Origin: Roseihalotalea indica
GTDB taxonomy: Bacteria; Bacteroidota; Bacteroidia; Cytophagales; Cyclobacteriaceae
Reading direction: 5' to 3'
DNA: 64,000 nucleotides
Assembly (NCBI RefSeq): GCF_022458895.1
Contig: NZ_JAINFL010000002.1
Coordinates: 310,001-374,000, forward strand
Made by a program: the position numbers and the translations under genes
The notes under the pieces: model-generated
Databases searched by the model: none
What the model was told of the DNA's origin: nothing
Seen by the model: the letters and a program-made list of their open reading frames with translations, nothing else
Part shown: in pieces, positions 16,298-25,086 of the stretch
Position numbering within the stretch: position 1 is the stretch's first letter
How the letters are laid out: the number at the start of each line of letters is the position of its first letter

Positions 16298-17584
16298 GTA
16301 TTTGGGTGTTCTTGTCTTCCGGTAGTTTAGCTAATATAAAATACTTATGGCAAACGAACTTCATTGGGAATATAGGGATCATGATTTCACCTCTATACAT
16401 GGGACTATACATAAATATTTCCCCACTAACAGCGTAGACCAGTACGATGAGGAAAGTGTAAAAAGCTATCAAGGCGTAAAGGAGATTGAAGAAGTTATTA
16501 ACGACAACTTCTTCAGCAGAAAAAACTATAGAATCCGTTGGGTTAAATTCAAGAAGTTTCTAAAACAGGAATTAAAGAAGCCGATACGTGAATCAATGGT
16601 AGCATTTTACCCTTGCTATTCCGGGTTTATTATTCTGAAAAAAGAAAAGGTTAGTAATCTCAATTATACTAAAGAGCTACATTTTTTTATCAGCCTGTTA
16701 GGTCCATACTACACAATCTTTGGTGTTGATAAATCCGAAATACTTTTAGAAAGATTAATTCCTGCGTCAAAATTGATAGGCCAAGAAGCAGAGGAGCTCG
16801 CAGACCAACATTTTGCAGCAAACCTTGCCGTTACGGTATCTCCCTATCTTGAGTATGAAAAACCATTTCAGGCACTTCAGCGGGCAATCTTAGACTATTT
16901 TCCTACTCTAAAGTTTATTCCTTATAAGATAAGCACCAAAAAGATTGAAGGTATCTCTTTACTTTATCCAGATAGTGAGATTGAAGTAAAGGATTCTGTA
17001 TTTAGCGCATTGTTTAGGCCTGATAACTTTTTTAATTCAAAAACAAGAGGCGATACGTATTTTGGGTTTGATGAGTGGTTGAAGATCAAAAAACTAGATA
17101 AAGAAAGGATTAAAGAAATTAAGGACAGTCTGCTGGAGAAATCTTTAAAGAATGAATCCGAACTAACTGTACACAAAGTTTGGAGATTTAAATCAGCCAG
17201 CCGGATTCCCTCTTCCAGACTTGGTAGCATGACATTCGGAATGGACCTAATAGTGCTTGACCTAACCGATATCAACTATGCGACTGTTATTGCTAAGGAG
17301 GACGAAGAGCCCATCGTATCAAAATACTCAGTAGCAGATCATGAAATCAGAATTGATTACTTTCAAGACAAAATATTTTTTAAAACAGGGGAGTTAAGAA
17401 CCTCTAAGTTAAAAGTTATCCTCAATGTTGATTTGAATTTGAAAGAGGAGAAATCTCTGAAAGGCGACATTATAGAAATCCTGTTTGAGTTATATAAATA
17501 AATGCATAATGCGTGCTTACCAACGAAAAGCTAGGAAATAAATGAATCTCACCTGAGTATGCATTAGCAAAAACACCCGAATAC
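16298..17584. repeat. Imperfect inverted repeats flanking an AT-rich gene
   Basis: GTATTTGGGTGTTCTTG (16298-16314) and CAAAAACACCCGAATAC (17568-17584) are inverted copies matching at 15 of 17 positions. They bracket the whole unknown gene at 16347-17501. They may mark an inserted cassette, or both be copies of a low-complexity intergenic repeat. Confidence 0.35.
16347..17501 (+). CDS. Unknown protein, AT-rich, inserted within the sugar cluster
   Basis: 384 residues, soluble, no signal peptide, no membrane helix and no motif I recognise. It is rich in Lys, Glu, Ile and Phe (FSRKNYRIRWVKFKKFLKQE, DEWLKIKKLDKERIKEIKD). Its DNA is clearly more AT-rich than the surrounding apiose genes, and its codon use differs (AAA, ATT and TTT favoured). 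A mixed N-terminal part is followed by a charged helical part (about 245-270) and a beta-rich C-terminus (SKLKVILNVDLNL). Imperfect inverted repeats flank it. These features suggest acquisition from elsewhere. A role in sugar catabolism is not supported; a stand-alone accessory or defence-type protein is equally possible. Confidence 0.75.
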   Translation: MANELHWEYRDHDFTSIHGTIHKYFPTNSVDQYDEESVKSYQGVKEIEEVINDNFFSRKNYRIRWVKFKKFLKQELKKPIRESMVAFYPCYSGFIILKKEKVSNLNYTKELHFFISLLGPYYTIFGVDKSEILLERLIPASKLIGQEAEELADQHFAANLAVTVSPYLEYEKPFQALQRAILDYFPTLKFIPYKISTKKIEGISLLYPDSEIEVKDSVFSALFRPDNFFNSKTRGDTYFGFDEWLKIKKLDKERIKEIKDSLLEKSLKNESELTVHKVWRFKSASRIPSSRLGSMTFGMDLIVLDLTDINYATVIAKEDEEPIVSKYSVADHEIRIDYFQDKIFFKTGELRTSKLKVILNVDLNLKEEKSLKGDIIEILFELYK

Positions 17585-17611
17585 ACAAATACCTAAATAC
17601 AACAACTCACT

Positions 17612-18877
17612 ATGGCTACTGAACGTCCTATTCGCGCTACGTATCTGATTGAAACGGCCTACCCTCTGGAGCAGGCTGTCGAAATTATGGCTGGCGAGCA
17701 GTCGTCCGGCACCTTTGTGAAGACTCCCGGTGAAACCGATGAACTAAAGGAAAATCATGCGGCTCATATTGAGGCTATTCAGGAACTGGGTGAAGTAGCT
17801 CAGCCTTCATTGCCCGGATCGCGAGTGCCGAAAGGAGTATCAAACCCGGTTTATCGGCAGGCGCAGGTTACGCTTTCCTGGCCTGTAGAGAATGTGGGAG
17901 TGAATCTTTCTAACCTGATGGCTACGGTAGCGGGCAACCTGTTTGAGTTGGCTCCATTTTCCGCGCTCAAACTTCAGGACATAGTGGTTCCCGAACTGTT
18001 TAAAGCATCGTATCTCGGCCCTCAGTTTGGCACCGCAGGTACTCGAGAATTGATCGGTGATGTAGCTAACCGACCGGTCATCGGCACCATCATCAAGCCC
18101 AGCGTGGGACTAAGTCCTGAACAGACTGCTCGGCAGGTAGAAACCCTTATTGAAGCCGGACTAGACTTTATCAAAGACGATGAATTGATGGGCGACTCTC
18201 CACACTCACCTTTTGAAAAGCGAGTCGACGCGGTGATGGAGGTAATTCACCGCTATGCCGACCGACACGGGAAGAAGCCCATGTTCGCCTTTAATCTCAG
18301 TGGAGATATAGACGATATGCTCCGCCGCCACGATTATGTATTACAGCAGGGCGGTACCTGTGTAATGGCCAGCCTCAACTGGGTGGGCATCAGCGGGATG
18401 GTAAAGTTGCGGCAGCATAGTCAGTTACCTATTCACGGGCACCGCAACGGTTGGGGGCTGTATTCTCGCTCGGAGGCGATTGGTATTGAGTTTCCAGCTT
18501 ATCATACGATCTTCTCTCTGGCAGGGGCGGACCATCTGCATACCAACGGTATTCGTAACAAGTTCTGCGAAAGCGATGAATCTGTGGTCCGGTCTATTAA
18601 GGCCTGCCTGAATCCGCAGGGAGGTGGTTACTCGGTAACTCCGGTGATTTCTTCCGGCCAGTGGGCCGAGCAGGCGTATGATACCTATCAGGAGATTCAA
18701 AGTGTGGATTTGATGTACCTGTGCGGTGGAGGTATCACCGGGCACCCGGGAGGGATGGCCGCGGGTGTTCGCAGTATTCAACTGGCCTGGGAAGGCGCTA
18801 TGCAGGGCAAAACCATCTACGACTTGCAGGATGCGCACGAAGAAATCCGGCAGGCCCTTGCGTTGTACGGGAAGTGA
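17612..18877 (+). CDS. RuBisCO-like protein, 3-oxo-isoapionate-4-phosphate decarboxylase or transcarboxylase/hydrolase type
   Basis: 421 residues of the RuBisCO large-chain family. Active-site positions seen: Lys162 in IIKPSVGLS (RuBisCO K175), the carbamylation triad Lys188-Asp190-Glu191 in FIKDDE (K201/D203/E204), His277-Arg278 in GHRNG, Lys317 in the loop-6 position (GIRNKF), SSG at 347-349 and GGG at 372-374. The second Lys of the usual KPK motif is Ser164 (K177 position), so it is not a carboxylating RuBisCO. In apionate pathways such proteins act on 3-oxo-isoapionate 4-phosphate: OiaX decarboxylates it to L-erythrulose 1-phosphate, OiaT cleaves it to 3-phosphoglycerate and glycolate. 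No erythrulose-phosphate isomerase gene is seen nearby, which mildly favours the OiaT type. Confidence 0.85.
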   Translation: MATERPIRATYLIETAYPLEQAVEIMAGEQSSGTFVKTPGETDELKENHAAHIEAIQELGEVAQPSLPGSRVPKGVSNPVYRQAQVTLSWPVENVGVNLSNLMATVAGNLFELAPFSALKLQDIVVPELFKASYLGPQFGTAGTRELIGDVANRPVIGTIIKPSVGLSPEQTARQVETLIEAGLDFIKDDELMGDSPHSPFEKRVDAVMEVIHRYADRHGKKPMFAFNLSGDIDDMLRRHDYVLQQGGTCVMASLNWVGISGMVKLRQHSQLPIHGHRNGWGLYSRSEAIGIEFPAYHTIFSLAGADHLHTNGIRNKFCESDESVVRSIKACLNPQGGGYSVTPVISSGQWAEQAYDTYQEIQSVDLMYLCGGGITGHPGGMAAGVRSIQLAWEGAMQGKTIYDLQDAHEEIRQALALYGK

Positions 18878-18932
18878 TTTAGCGAAACACTCCTCGTTTT
18901 ATCACGCAATTTTTAGTTTTTAAAGGAACGGT

Positions 18933-20084
18933 CTAAATCTTGATGTATATCTTTCTTTTGTACAACCACCAGCCAAGCAGCCAGCACGTCAGCATAAATA
19001 CAACGGCGGTCATAAAAGCACCAAACGAGCCGGGAAAGATTGCCTGAAAAACTCTCTCGCTCACCCACTCATACAAATCCAGTCCCGATGCAGTATGAAT
19101 CAGCCTCATGGTGATGTATAATATTTCTGAAAACAGGTAGATAACCAGAGGATTCTTACCAAATACATTGAAGAATGTAGTGCCAAATCTGAGATTACGA
19201 ATCTCCACAGCATACACCAGAATAGCCAGAATAGACAGGTCTAAACCGATAGTATATAATGCAAACGGGCTGGTCCATAGCTTTTTAGCGATGGGGAAGA
19301 TTAAATCCCACCATAGCGCTAGGGCGGTTAGCATAAACCCGGTAATCAGTAGCAGGCTTAAGGTTTCAAAGGTTTTTCCTTTCCGTAGAATATAAATCCC
19401 GGCCAGATAGCCCCCAATGACGTTCACAATAGCCGGAAGGGTGCTCAAAATTCCTTCCGGATCAAAGGGGACAACATCATTTTTATAGATATGTCCCAAA
19501 CCCAAAACCGCCAGATCAAGTTTAGTGGCCACACCGTTCGCTATATCCAGTTCCTGCCCCGGCTCACCAAAAAGATATAAAATACCCCAGTAAGCCAGTA
19601 AAATGATACCGGAGATGATCCAAAGCATTTTCTCAGAACAATAGCGGATCAGCACCGCAGCAAAGAAGTAGCAGAGAGCAATTCGCTGAAGCACGCCCAA
19701 AACCCGAGTTTCGCCAAAAGGCATTAACTCCAGACTACCTTCTGCGTTAGTCCGGAAAAACGGGTACCAGTACATAAGAAACCCCAGTAAAAAGATGATA
19801 AAGGTACGACGCAGCACTTTTCGCCAGAACAATCCTGCCTCAGCCTGATTCAGTTTCCGCATGGAAAAGCTCATAGAATTACCGACAGCAAAGAGAAAGG
19901 AAGGAAAAACCAAATCGGCCAGGGTAAAGCCAAACCAGTCGGCGTGCACCAGATAAGGGTACATTTCTGCTCCGGTACCCGGGGAGTTTACCAGAATCAT
20001 CAGGCAGATCGTTAGCCCTCGGAACACATCCAGCGAGAGAAACCGCTCTGATCTCAGACTTTCATTTATTTGGTTGGTAGTCAT
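18933..20084 (-). CDS. HGSNAT/NagX-type membrane acyltransferase (DUF5009 family)
   Basis: 383 residues, about ten to eleven membrane helices. Family hallmarks: RFLSLDVFRGLTICLMILVNSPG at the N-terminus, HADWFGFTLADLVFPSFLFAVG, VLRRTFIIFLLG and RVLGVLQRIALCYF. These match the heparan-alpha-glucosaminide N-acetyltransferase-like family, which moves acetyl groups across the membrane onto sugars. It is encoded against the flow of the apiose cluster, between the RuBisCO-like gene and the kinase gene. It may acetylate a sugar or cell-envelope glycan; a link with apiose use is unproven. Confidence 0.88.
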   Translation of the reverse strand: MTTNQINESLRSERFLSLDVFRGLTICLMILVNSPGTGAEMYPYLVHADWFGFTLADLVFPSFLFAVGNSMSFSMRKLNQAEAGLFWRKVLRRTFIIFLLGFLMYWYPFFRTNAEGSLELMPFGETRVLGVLQRIALCYFFAAVLIRYCSEKMLWIISGIILLAYWGILYLFGEPGQELDIANGVATKLDLAVLGLGHIYKNDVVPFDPEGILSTLPAIVNVIGGYLAGIYILRKGKTFETLSLLLITGFMLTALALWWDLIFPIAKKLWTSPFALYTIGLDLSILAILVYAVEIRNLRFGTTFFNVFGKNPLVIYLFSEILYITMRLIHTASGLDLYEWVSERVFQAIFPGSFGAFMTAVVFMLTCWLLGWWLYKRKIYIKI

Positions 20085-20375
20085 ATACTATGGGATATTT
20101 GCTCGATCAACACTGATACGATCTCGGTATTTCTGATAAAGCGGCTTGCGCCAGACACTCTTCATTTAATAGGCTAAGAGGTATCAAAACTCAATAAACG
20201 ACGAACCTTGTTATAAGGCAATTTAATAGGCGTGTTTGCTCATTATTTATTTTTGTTTCCGAGGCTTACTCTGAAAACGCTATCCGACTATTGATGAATA
20301 TCTAACAGAAAATGGAGGTTTTATTTTACATTCTTTACCGGACATAAGTATCTTAGATGGATCAGACAACAACCT

Positions 20376-21797
20376 ATGTCATTACATCCATCGCTTACCA
20401 ACGACCACCCTATTTTTTTAAGTTTCTACGGTGACGATTTCACCGGTTCTACCGACGTGATGGAAGCGTTAGCCTTAAATGGTATCCCTACAGCGCTGTT
20501 TCTGGAGCCGCCCACACCCGAAGAAATTCAGGCATTCCGATTAAAAAATACGGTGAGTGGACCGCAAAAAACGCTAGCTGCGGTGGGAGTAGCCGGTATC
20601 AGCCGCAGTCTGTCTCCCCAGGAAATGAATGCTCACCTGCCACCTATCTTTGATCAGCTAAGCCAGATAGACAGCACTTTTTTTCACTATAAAGTCTGCT
20701 CCACCTTTGATTCTTCTCCGCAGGTAGGCAGCATCGGCCATGCCATCGATCTGGCGTACCCGTACTTTCCGTCAGACTATATACCACTTCTGGTGGGGGC
20801 CCCTTCGCTTAACCGCTTTTGCGTATTCGGAAACCTCTTTGCCCGGGTAGATGAGATTACTTACCGTATTGATCGTCACCCCACCATGTCGCGTCACCCG
20901 GTAACGCCTATGCACGAAAGCGATCTTCGTTTGCATCTGGCTAAGCAAACCAACCGCCCGGTGCAACTGATGGATCTTTTCGCGCTGGAGTCCGACGAAA
21001 CTGCCCAAAACGCTAAATTGAAATCACTGCTAAGCCACGCGGGAGAATACCTGCTTTTCGATACCTACCATGATCAGCACTTGCTGGCGGTGGGGCGTAT
21101 TTTATGGGAAAGACGAAAAGAAGCTCGACAACTGCTGGTTGGTTCTTCCGGAACGGAGTACGCATTGTGCCAATACCTGCAACAGCAAAATCTGTTAGAA
21201 AAACCTCCCGCTCCCGTCTCAGCCGGGGAAGCACAACCGGTAATTGTGATGGCTGGAAGCTGCTCACCTACTACGGGTCAGCAACTGCAATGGGCCATTC
21301 GTAAAGGCTTTGCTGATATCCGAATACGGAGTGAGGCACTGGTGCATCCTGAAGAGCGAGATACCGAGATGCAGCGGGTAGAGGCGCTGGCACTAACAGC
21401 CCTCAGTGAAGGAAAGCACATAGCCTTATACACTGCTCAGGGCCCGGACGATCCGAGTATTGCTAAAACCAACGAGCGAAAGCAGACTTTGGGGCTGGAG
21501 CAAACTTCTACCAGTGCCTTGCTAGCCAGTGCTCAGGGGAAAATCCTAAAATCATTACTAGAACAAACGCAGGTGCAGCGAGTAGTGAGTGCCGGAGGAG
21601 ATACATCGGGTTATATTGCCCGCGAACTGGGCATCTACGCGCTGGAAACCCTGATGCCAATTGCCCCGGGCGTTCCGCTCTGCACCGCTCACGCGCATCA
21701 CCCCCGCTTCGACGGACTACAAATTGCCATGAAAGGAGGACAAAACGGAAAAACTAACTATTTTGAATCTATTGTGCAGGGAAGAGATATTTCTTGA
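20376..21797 (+). CDS. oiaK: Four-carbon acid sugar kinase family (DUF1537) protein, probable 3-oxo-isoapionate kinase
   Basis: 473 residues. The N-terminal substrate domain starts with FLSFYGDDFTGSTDVMEALA (about 13-32), the signature of this family. The C-terminal nucleotide domain has VMAGSCSPTTGQQLQWA and the phosphate-binding VVSAGGDTSGYIARELGI near residues 408-425. In the apionate route OiaK, a member of this family, phosphorylates 3-oxo-isoapionate at O4 using ATP. Neighbouring RuBisCO-like, ApnO-type and ApnL-type genes make that assignment likely; other family members act on erythronate or threonate. TATCTTAG at 20350-20357 resembles a -7 promoter box. Confidence 0.82.
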   Translation: MSLHPSLTNDHPIFLSFYGDDFTGSTDVMEALALNGIPTALFLEPPTPEEIQAFRLKNTVSGPQKTLAAVGVAGISRSLSPQEMNAHLPPIFDQLSQIDSTFFHYKVCSTFDSSPQVGSIGHAIDLAYPYFPSDYIPLLVGAPSLNRFCVFGNLFARVDEITYRIDRHPTMSRHPVTPMHESDLRLHLAKQTNRPVQLMDLFALESDETAQNAKLKSLLSHAGEYLLFDTYHDQHLLAVGRILWERRKEARQLLVGSSGTEYALCQYLQQQNLLEKPPAPVSAGEAQPVIVMAGSCSPTTGQQLQWAIRKGFADIRIRSEALVHPEERDTEMQRVEALALTALSEGKHIALYTAQGPDDPSIAKTNERKQTLGLEQTSTSALLASAQGKILKSLLEQTQVQRVVSAGGDTSGYIARELGIYALETLMPIAPGVPLCTAHAHHPRFDGLQIAMKGGQNGKTNYFESIVQGRDIS

Positions 21798-21845
21798 GAG
21801 GGGATAACGGAGGCGGGAGACTGGGGAAAGGAAGAAGGTGACCGG

Positions 21846-21910
21846 AGACTTCGGAAGTTTAAGCAAATAAAAAAGCCAGAACGTATTATGGCCCGAAACT
21901 TCCGAAGTCT
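21846..21910. repeat. 15-bp perfect inverted repeat (palindromic element)
   Basis: AGACTTCGGAAGTTT (21846-21860) and AAACTTCCGAAGTCT (21896-21910) are perfect inverted copies around a 35-nt loop. Each arm is itself almost palindromic (ACTTCGGAAGT). It lies between the kinase and ApnO-type genes and is not followed by a T-tract. It looks like a REP-type intergenic element or a transcript-processing structure. Confidence 0.65.
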
Positions 21911-22060
21911 ATTCATGCGGAAAGTCGCCGTGGGAGAAGATTGGAAATCACGAAACTTTATTAAACACATCAAAACAGAAATATATTAAACTGAATCTAT
22001 AAAAACTTAACACTACATTCACTCAATCAACAATTCACTCAAACTATCAATCTTAGCATT

Positions 22061-22891
22061 ATGAAAAACGTTGTTCTGGTCGGTGCCGGTGGAAAAATGG
22101 GCATACGGACGGCCGCCAATTTGCAGGATAATCCGAACTATAATATGTCCTATCTGGAAGTTAGTGAGGTAGGCATCTCCCGGTTGCAGGAAAAAGATAT
22201 TAGCGTATCCCAGCCGGAAGAGGCCCTTCCTGAGGCCGATATTGTGGTGCTGGCCATTCCCGATGTTGCTATTAAAAGCGTAACAGCTTCTATTGTTCCT
22301 CAGATGAAATCCGGGGCGATGGCCGTTACGCTGGACCCAGCCGCTCCCTGTGCTGGTCACCTGCCCGAGCGAGAAGACGTGACCTACTTTGCCGCTCACC
22401 CCTCGCATCCCTCCGTTTTCAACTGGGAGCCGGAGCAACAGGCCCACTACGATTACTTCGGGGGTATTGCCGCCAAGCAGTCTATCGTATGCGCCCTGAT
22501 TCAGGGACCGGAAGAAGATTATGCCGTAGGCGAGGCCCTGGCCCGGGAAATGTACAAACCCGTTACCAAAGCCCACCGAATTACCATTGAGCAAATGGGT
22601 ATTCTGGAGCCCGCCTTATCCGAAACCTTCTCCGCTGCCATGATCACCATCATGAAAGAAGCGGTGGATACCGTCGTAGAAAAAGGAGTGCCGAAGGAAG
22701 CCGCCTATGATTTTTTCCTGGGGCACGTCAACATTGAGCTGGCCTTATTATTCAATCAATTACCCGGGGGCGTTTTCTCCGATGCTGCTCAGAAAGCCAT
22801 CAAATACGGTATCCCCAAAATCTTTAGAGATGACTGGAAAGACATATTTGAGTGGGATAATGTAATGGATCAGATCAAAGCGATTACGTAG
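22061..22891 (+). CDS. apnO: Probable D-apionate oxidoisomerase
   Basis: 276 residues. N-terminal Rossmann motif VVLVGAGGKMGIRTAANL (about 4-21), then DIVVLAIPDVAIK, a phosphate-like loop LDPAAPCAGHLP and FAAHPSHPSVFNWEP. A helical C-terminal domain of the PGDH_C type follows (ITIEQMGILEPALSETFSAAM; AYDFFLGHVNIELALLF). This architecture is that of ApnO, which oxidises D-apionate with NAD and isomerises it to 3-oxo-isoapionate. The next gene is an ApnL-type lactonase that would supply the substrate, and the preceding one is the kinase that would consume the product. Confidence 0.82.
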   Translation: MKNVVLVGAGGKMGIRTAANLQDNPNYNMSYLEVSEVGISRLQEKDISVSQPEEALPEADIVVLAIPDVAIKSVTASIVPQMKSGAMAVTLDPAAPCAGHLPEREDVTYFAAHPSHPSVFNWEPEQQAHYDYFGGIAAKQSIVCALIQGPEEDYAVGEALAREMYKPVTKAHRITIEQMGILEPALSETFSAAMITIMKEAVDTVVEKGVPKEAAYDFFLGHVNIELALLFNQLPGGVFSDAAQKAIKYGIPKIFRDDWKDIFEWDNVMDQIKAIT

Positions 22892-23008
22892 TCTGCCCGA
22901 TAAAATCCATTTATTTACAACAAGCCGGATAAATACAATCCGGCTAACTCTCGTACTCCCTAGTGAAAGCTACCAGGACATAGTTTTGTCGGCTTTTTGT
23001 TTTTAACT

Positions 23009-24985
23009 ATGACAACAACCTCATCTTCTCAGGAAACCATTTACTACGGTGGCTCGTCGCATCGTCCGCCACTGGTTACCCGGCTGGGGGCAGGGGCACT
23101 CTCCTGCCAATACGAAGAAGGAAACCTGCGCTACATTCGGGTAGGAGATATTGAACTAGTGCGAATGATTTATTCGGCGGTGCGCGATCATAACTGGGGC
23201 ACGGTAACTCCTCAGATTGTAAAGGAGGAGATTGATCAACACGAAGATCACTTCAGCATTACTTATTATTGCCGGTACCAGCAAGATGCTATTGATTTTA
23301 CGGCCCGTTACCAGATCCAGGGCGATGCTGATGGCTCTATACGTTTTGTTATGGAAGGAGAAGCCATGAGCACATTTCAGCGGAACCGAATTGGATTTTG
23401 CGTGTTGCATCCGGCCAGCGCAGCGGGAGCCCCCTGCCAGATTGATACGGTAAACCGAGACAGAAAAGAAGGCCATTTCCCTACCTATATTCAACCCCAA
23501 CAGCCATTTCAGGATATCCAGCGCATGCAGTGGCAACCTGCCGAAGGGGTGACGGCCTTACTGGAGTTTGAAGGAGATACCTTTGAAACCGAAGACCAAC
23601 GCAATTGGACCGACGATTCATTTAAAACCTACTGCACACCTCTGTCCCTACCGTTTCCGGCTACGGTTACCAAGGGAGAGAAAATCAAGCAAACGGTCAC
23701 CTTACGGCTGCTTCAGGCTCCAAAAAATATCTCTGCTACCGAGAACCCGCTTACGTTTTCCATTTCAGAAAAAGCCTTACCACTACCCGCCATCGGTATT
23801 GGACAATCCAGCGAAGCTGAACCGACGAACCAACCTATAGGGATAAGCCGCCTGGGGGGCAATCGAGTTATACTCACGCATGAGCTGACGGATCGTGATA
23901 TCGCGCTGCTCCGTGCCATTGGCTTTTCTCATTACCGGGTCGATCTTCGCTTGTACGAAAAGGACTGGCTCACTCGCTGGCAGCGAGCCTTAAAGGAAGC
24001 CGAAGCATTAGACTGGCCGCTCGAGCTGGCTCTGCACTTTAGCCATAACTCCGCTCAGGAACTCAGCGCCTTTACCGATACTGCCTCCGGCGCTCCGGTA
24101 AAAAGCTTACTGATCTTCCACCGCGACACAAAAGTAAGCCCCGCTGAACTGCTTCAACAGCTTGTACCGGACCTTCGCCGTCTTTTCCCGAAGGCGCAAG
24201 TAGGGAGTGGCACTGACTACTTTTTCACCGAACTAAACCGCAATCGCGTAGCCACCACTGACCTCGATTTTCTGACCTACTCCATCAATCCGCAGGTACA
24301 CCATTTCGATAACCAGTCGCTGATTGAAACCTTAGAGGCCCAGGCGTATACGGTGAATAGCACCCGGCAATTTGCTGGCAGCAAGTCAATCCACATATCC
24401 CCCATCAGCCTGAAGATGCGGAAGAATCCCAATGCCACCGGACCGGAACCGGCCGCTACCCCGCATACTTTACCGGCTTCGGTAGATACCCGGCAGATGT
24501 CGCTGTTTGGTGCCGGATGGACGGTGGGGAGCCTGCGAAACTTGATTCAATCGAGTGTCGCTTCGCTTACGTATTACGAGACGCTGGGAAGAAAAGGTAT
24601 TATGCAGGGCGATCATGAGCCATTATCTCCGGACATGTTCCCGGCTTCGCAAGGCATGGTTTACCCAATGTATTTTGTGTTTCAGTTCCTGCTCTCGCAA
24701 AAGGGTGTTCAGATACGGGAAACATCGGTCAGTCAACCCTGGCAGATAGAAGCGCTGGTATTCCAGACGCAGGAAGGGATGTGTGCAATGGTGGCCAACT
24801 TACAACCGGAAGCGATAACGGTACAATTGCCCGAAGCTTTTTTCTCATCTGTGAAGATTTTCGATGAAAACACCTTCGGGCAGGCCACAATGCAAGCCGC
24901 CGATTTTCTGCGAAAAGACTATCAGGAATGTACTACAGAATTACATTTGCCCCCGTATGCTCTGGCCTTTCTTCGTTCTAATTAA
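23009..24985 (+). CDS. apnL: Probable D-apionate lactonase
   Basis: 658 residues from the ATG at 23009. No signal peptide, so cytoplasmic. The N-terminal beta-sandwich part shows the family stretches LSCQYEEGNLRYIRVGDIELVR, DHNWGTVTP and DTFETEDQRNWTDDSFKTY (about residues 195-213). A TIM-barrel-like part follows (LRAIGFSHYRVDLRLYEKDW; LDFLTYSINPQVHHFDN), ending in a beta domain. This matches ApnL, which opens D-apionolactone to D-apionate. It acts after the Gfo/Idh dehydrogenase and before ApnO, 117 bp upstream. A perfect -7 box TAGTTTTG (22981-22988) lies 20 nt before the start, though no good -33 element is visible. Confidence 0.82.
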   Translation: MTTTSSSQETIYYGGSSHRPPLVTRLGAGALSCQYEEGNLRYIRVGDIELVRMIYSAVRDHNWGTVTPQIVKEEIDQHEDHFSITYYCRYQQDAIDFTARYQIQGDADGSIRFVMEGEAMSTFQRNRIGFCVLHPASAAGAPCQIDTVNRDRKEGHFPTYIQPQQPFQDIQRMQWQPAEGVTALLEFEGDTFETEDQRNWTDDSFKTYCTPLSLPFPATVTKGEKIKQTVTLRLLQAPKNISATENPLTFSISEKALPLPAIGIGQSSEAEPTNQPIGISRLGGNRVILTHELTDRDIALLRAIGFSHYRVDLRLYEKDWLTRWQRALKEAEALDWPLELALHFSHNSAQELSAFTDTASGAPVKSLLIFHRDTKVSPAELLQQLVPDLRRLFPKAQVGSGTDYFFTELNRNRVATTDLDFLTYSINPQVHHFDNQSLIETLEAQAYTVNSTRQFAGSKSIHISPISLKMRKNPNATGPEPAATPHTLPASVDTRQMSLFGAGWTVGSLRNLIQSSVASLTYYETLGRKGIMQGDHEPLSPDMFPASQGMVYPMYFVFQFLLSQKGVQIRETSVSQPWQIEALVFQTQEGMCAMVANLQPEAITVQLPEAFFSSVKIFDENTFGQATMQAADFLRKDYQECTTELHLPPYALAFLRSN

Positions 24986-25086
24986 ACCCCTTAATCATCA
25001 ATAGATACAGGGAGAAGACAGGTAAGCATTTGAAACTCGTGCATAAATTCGTAACATGCCGGTTCAAATACCTATACACAACCTCT

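Noticed and set aside
17612..18877. True carbon-fixing RuBisCO
   Set aside because: The second Lys of the KPK motif is Ser, no phosphoribulokinase or small subunit is nearby, and the context is apionate breakdown.
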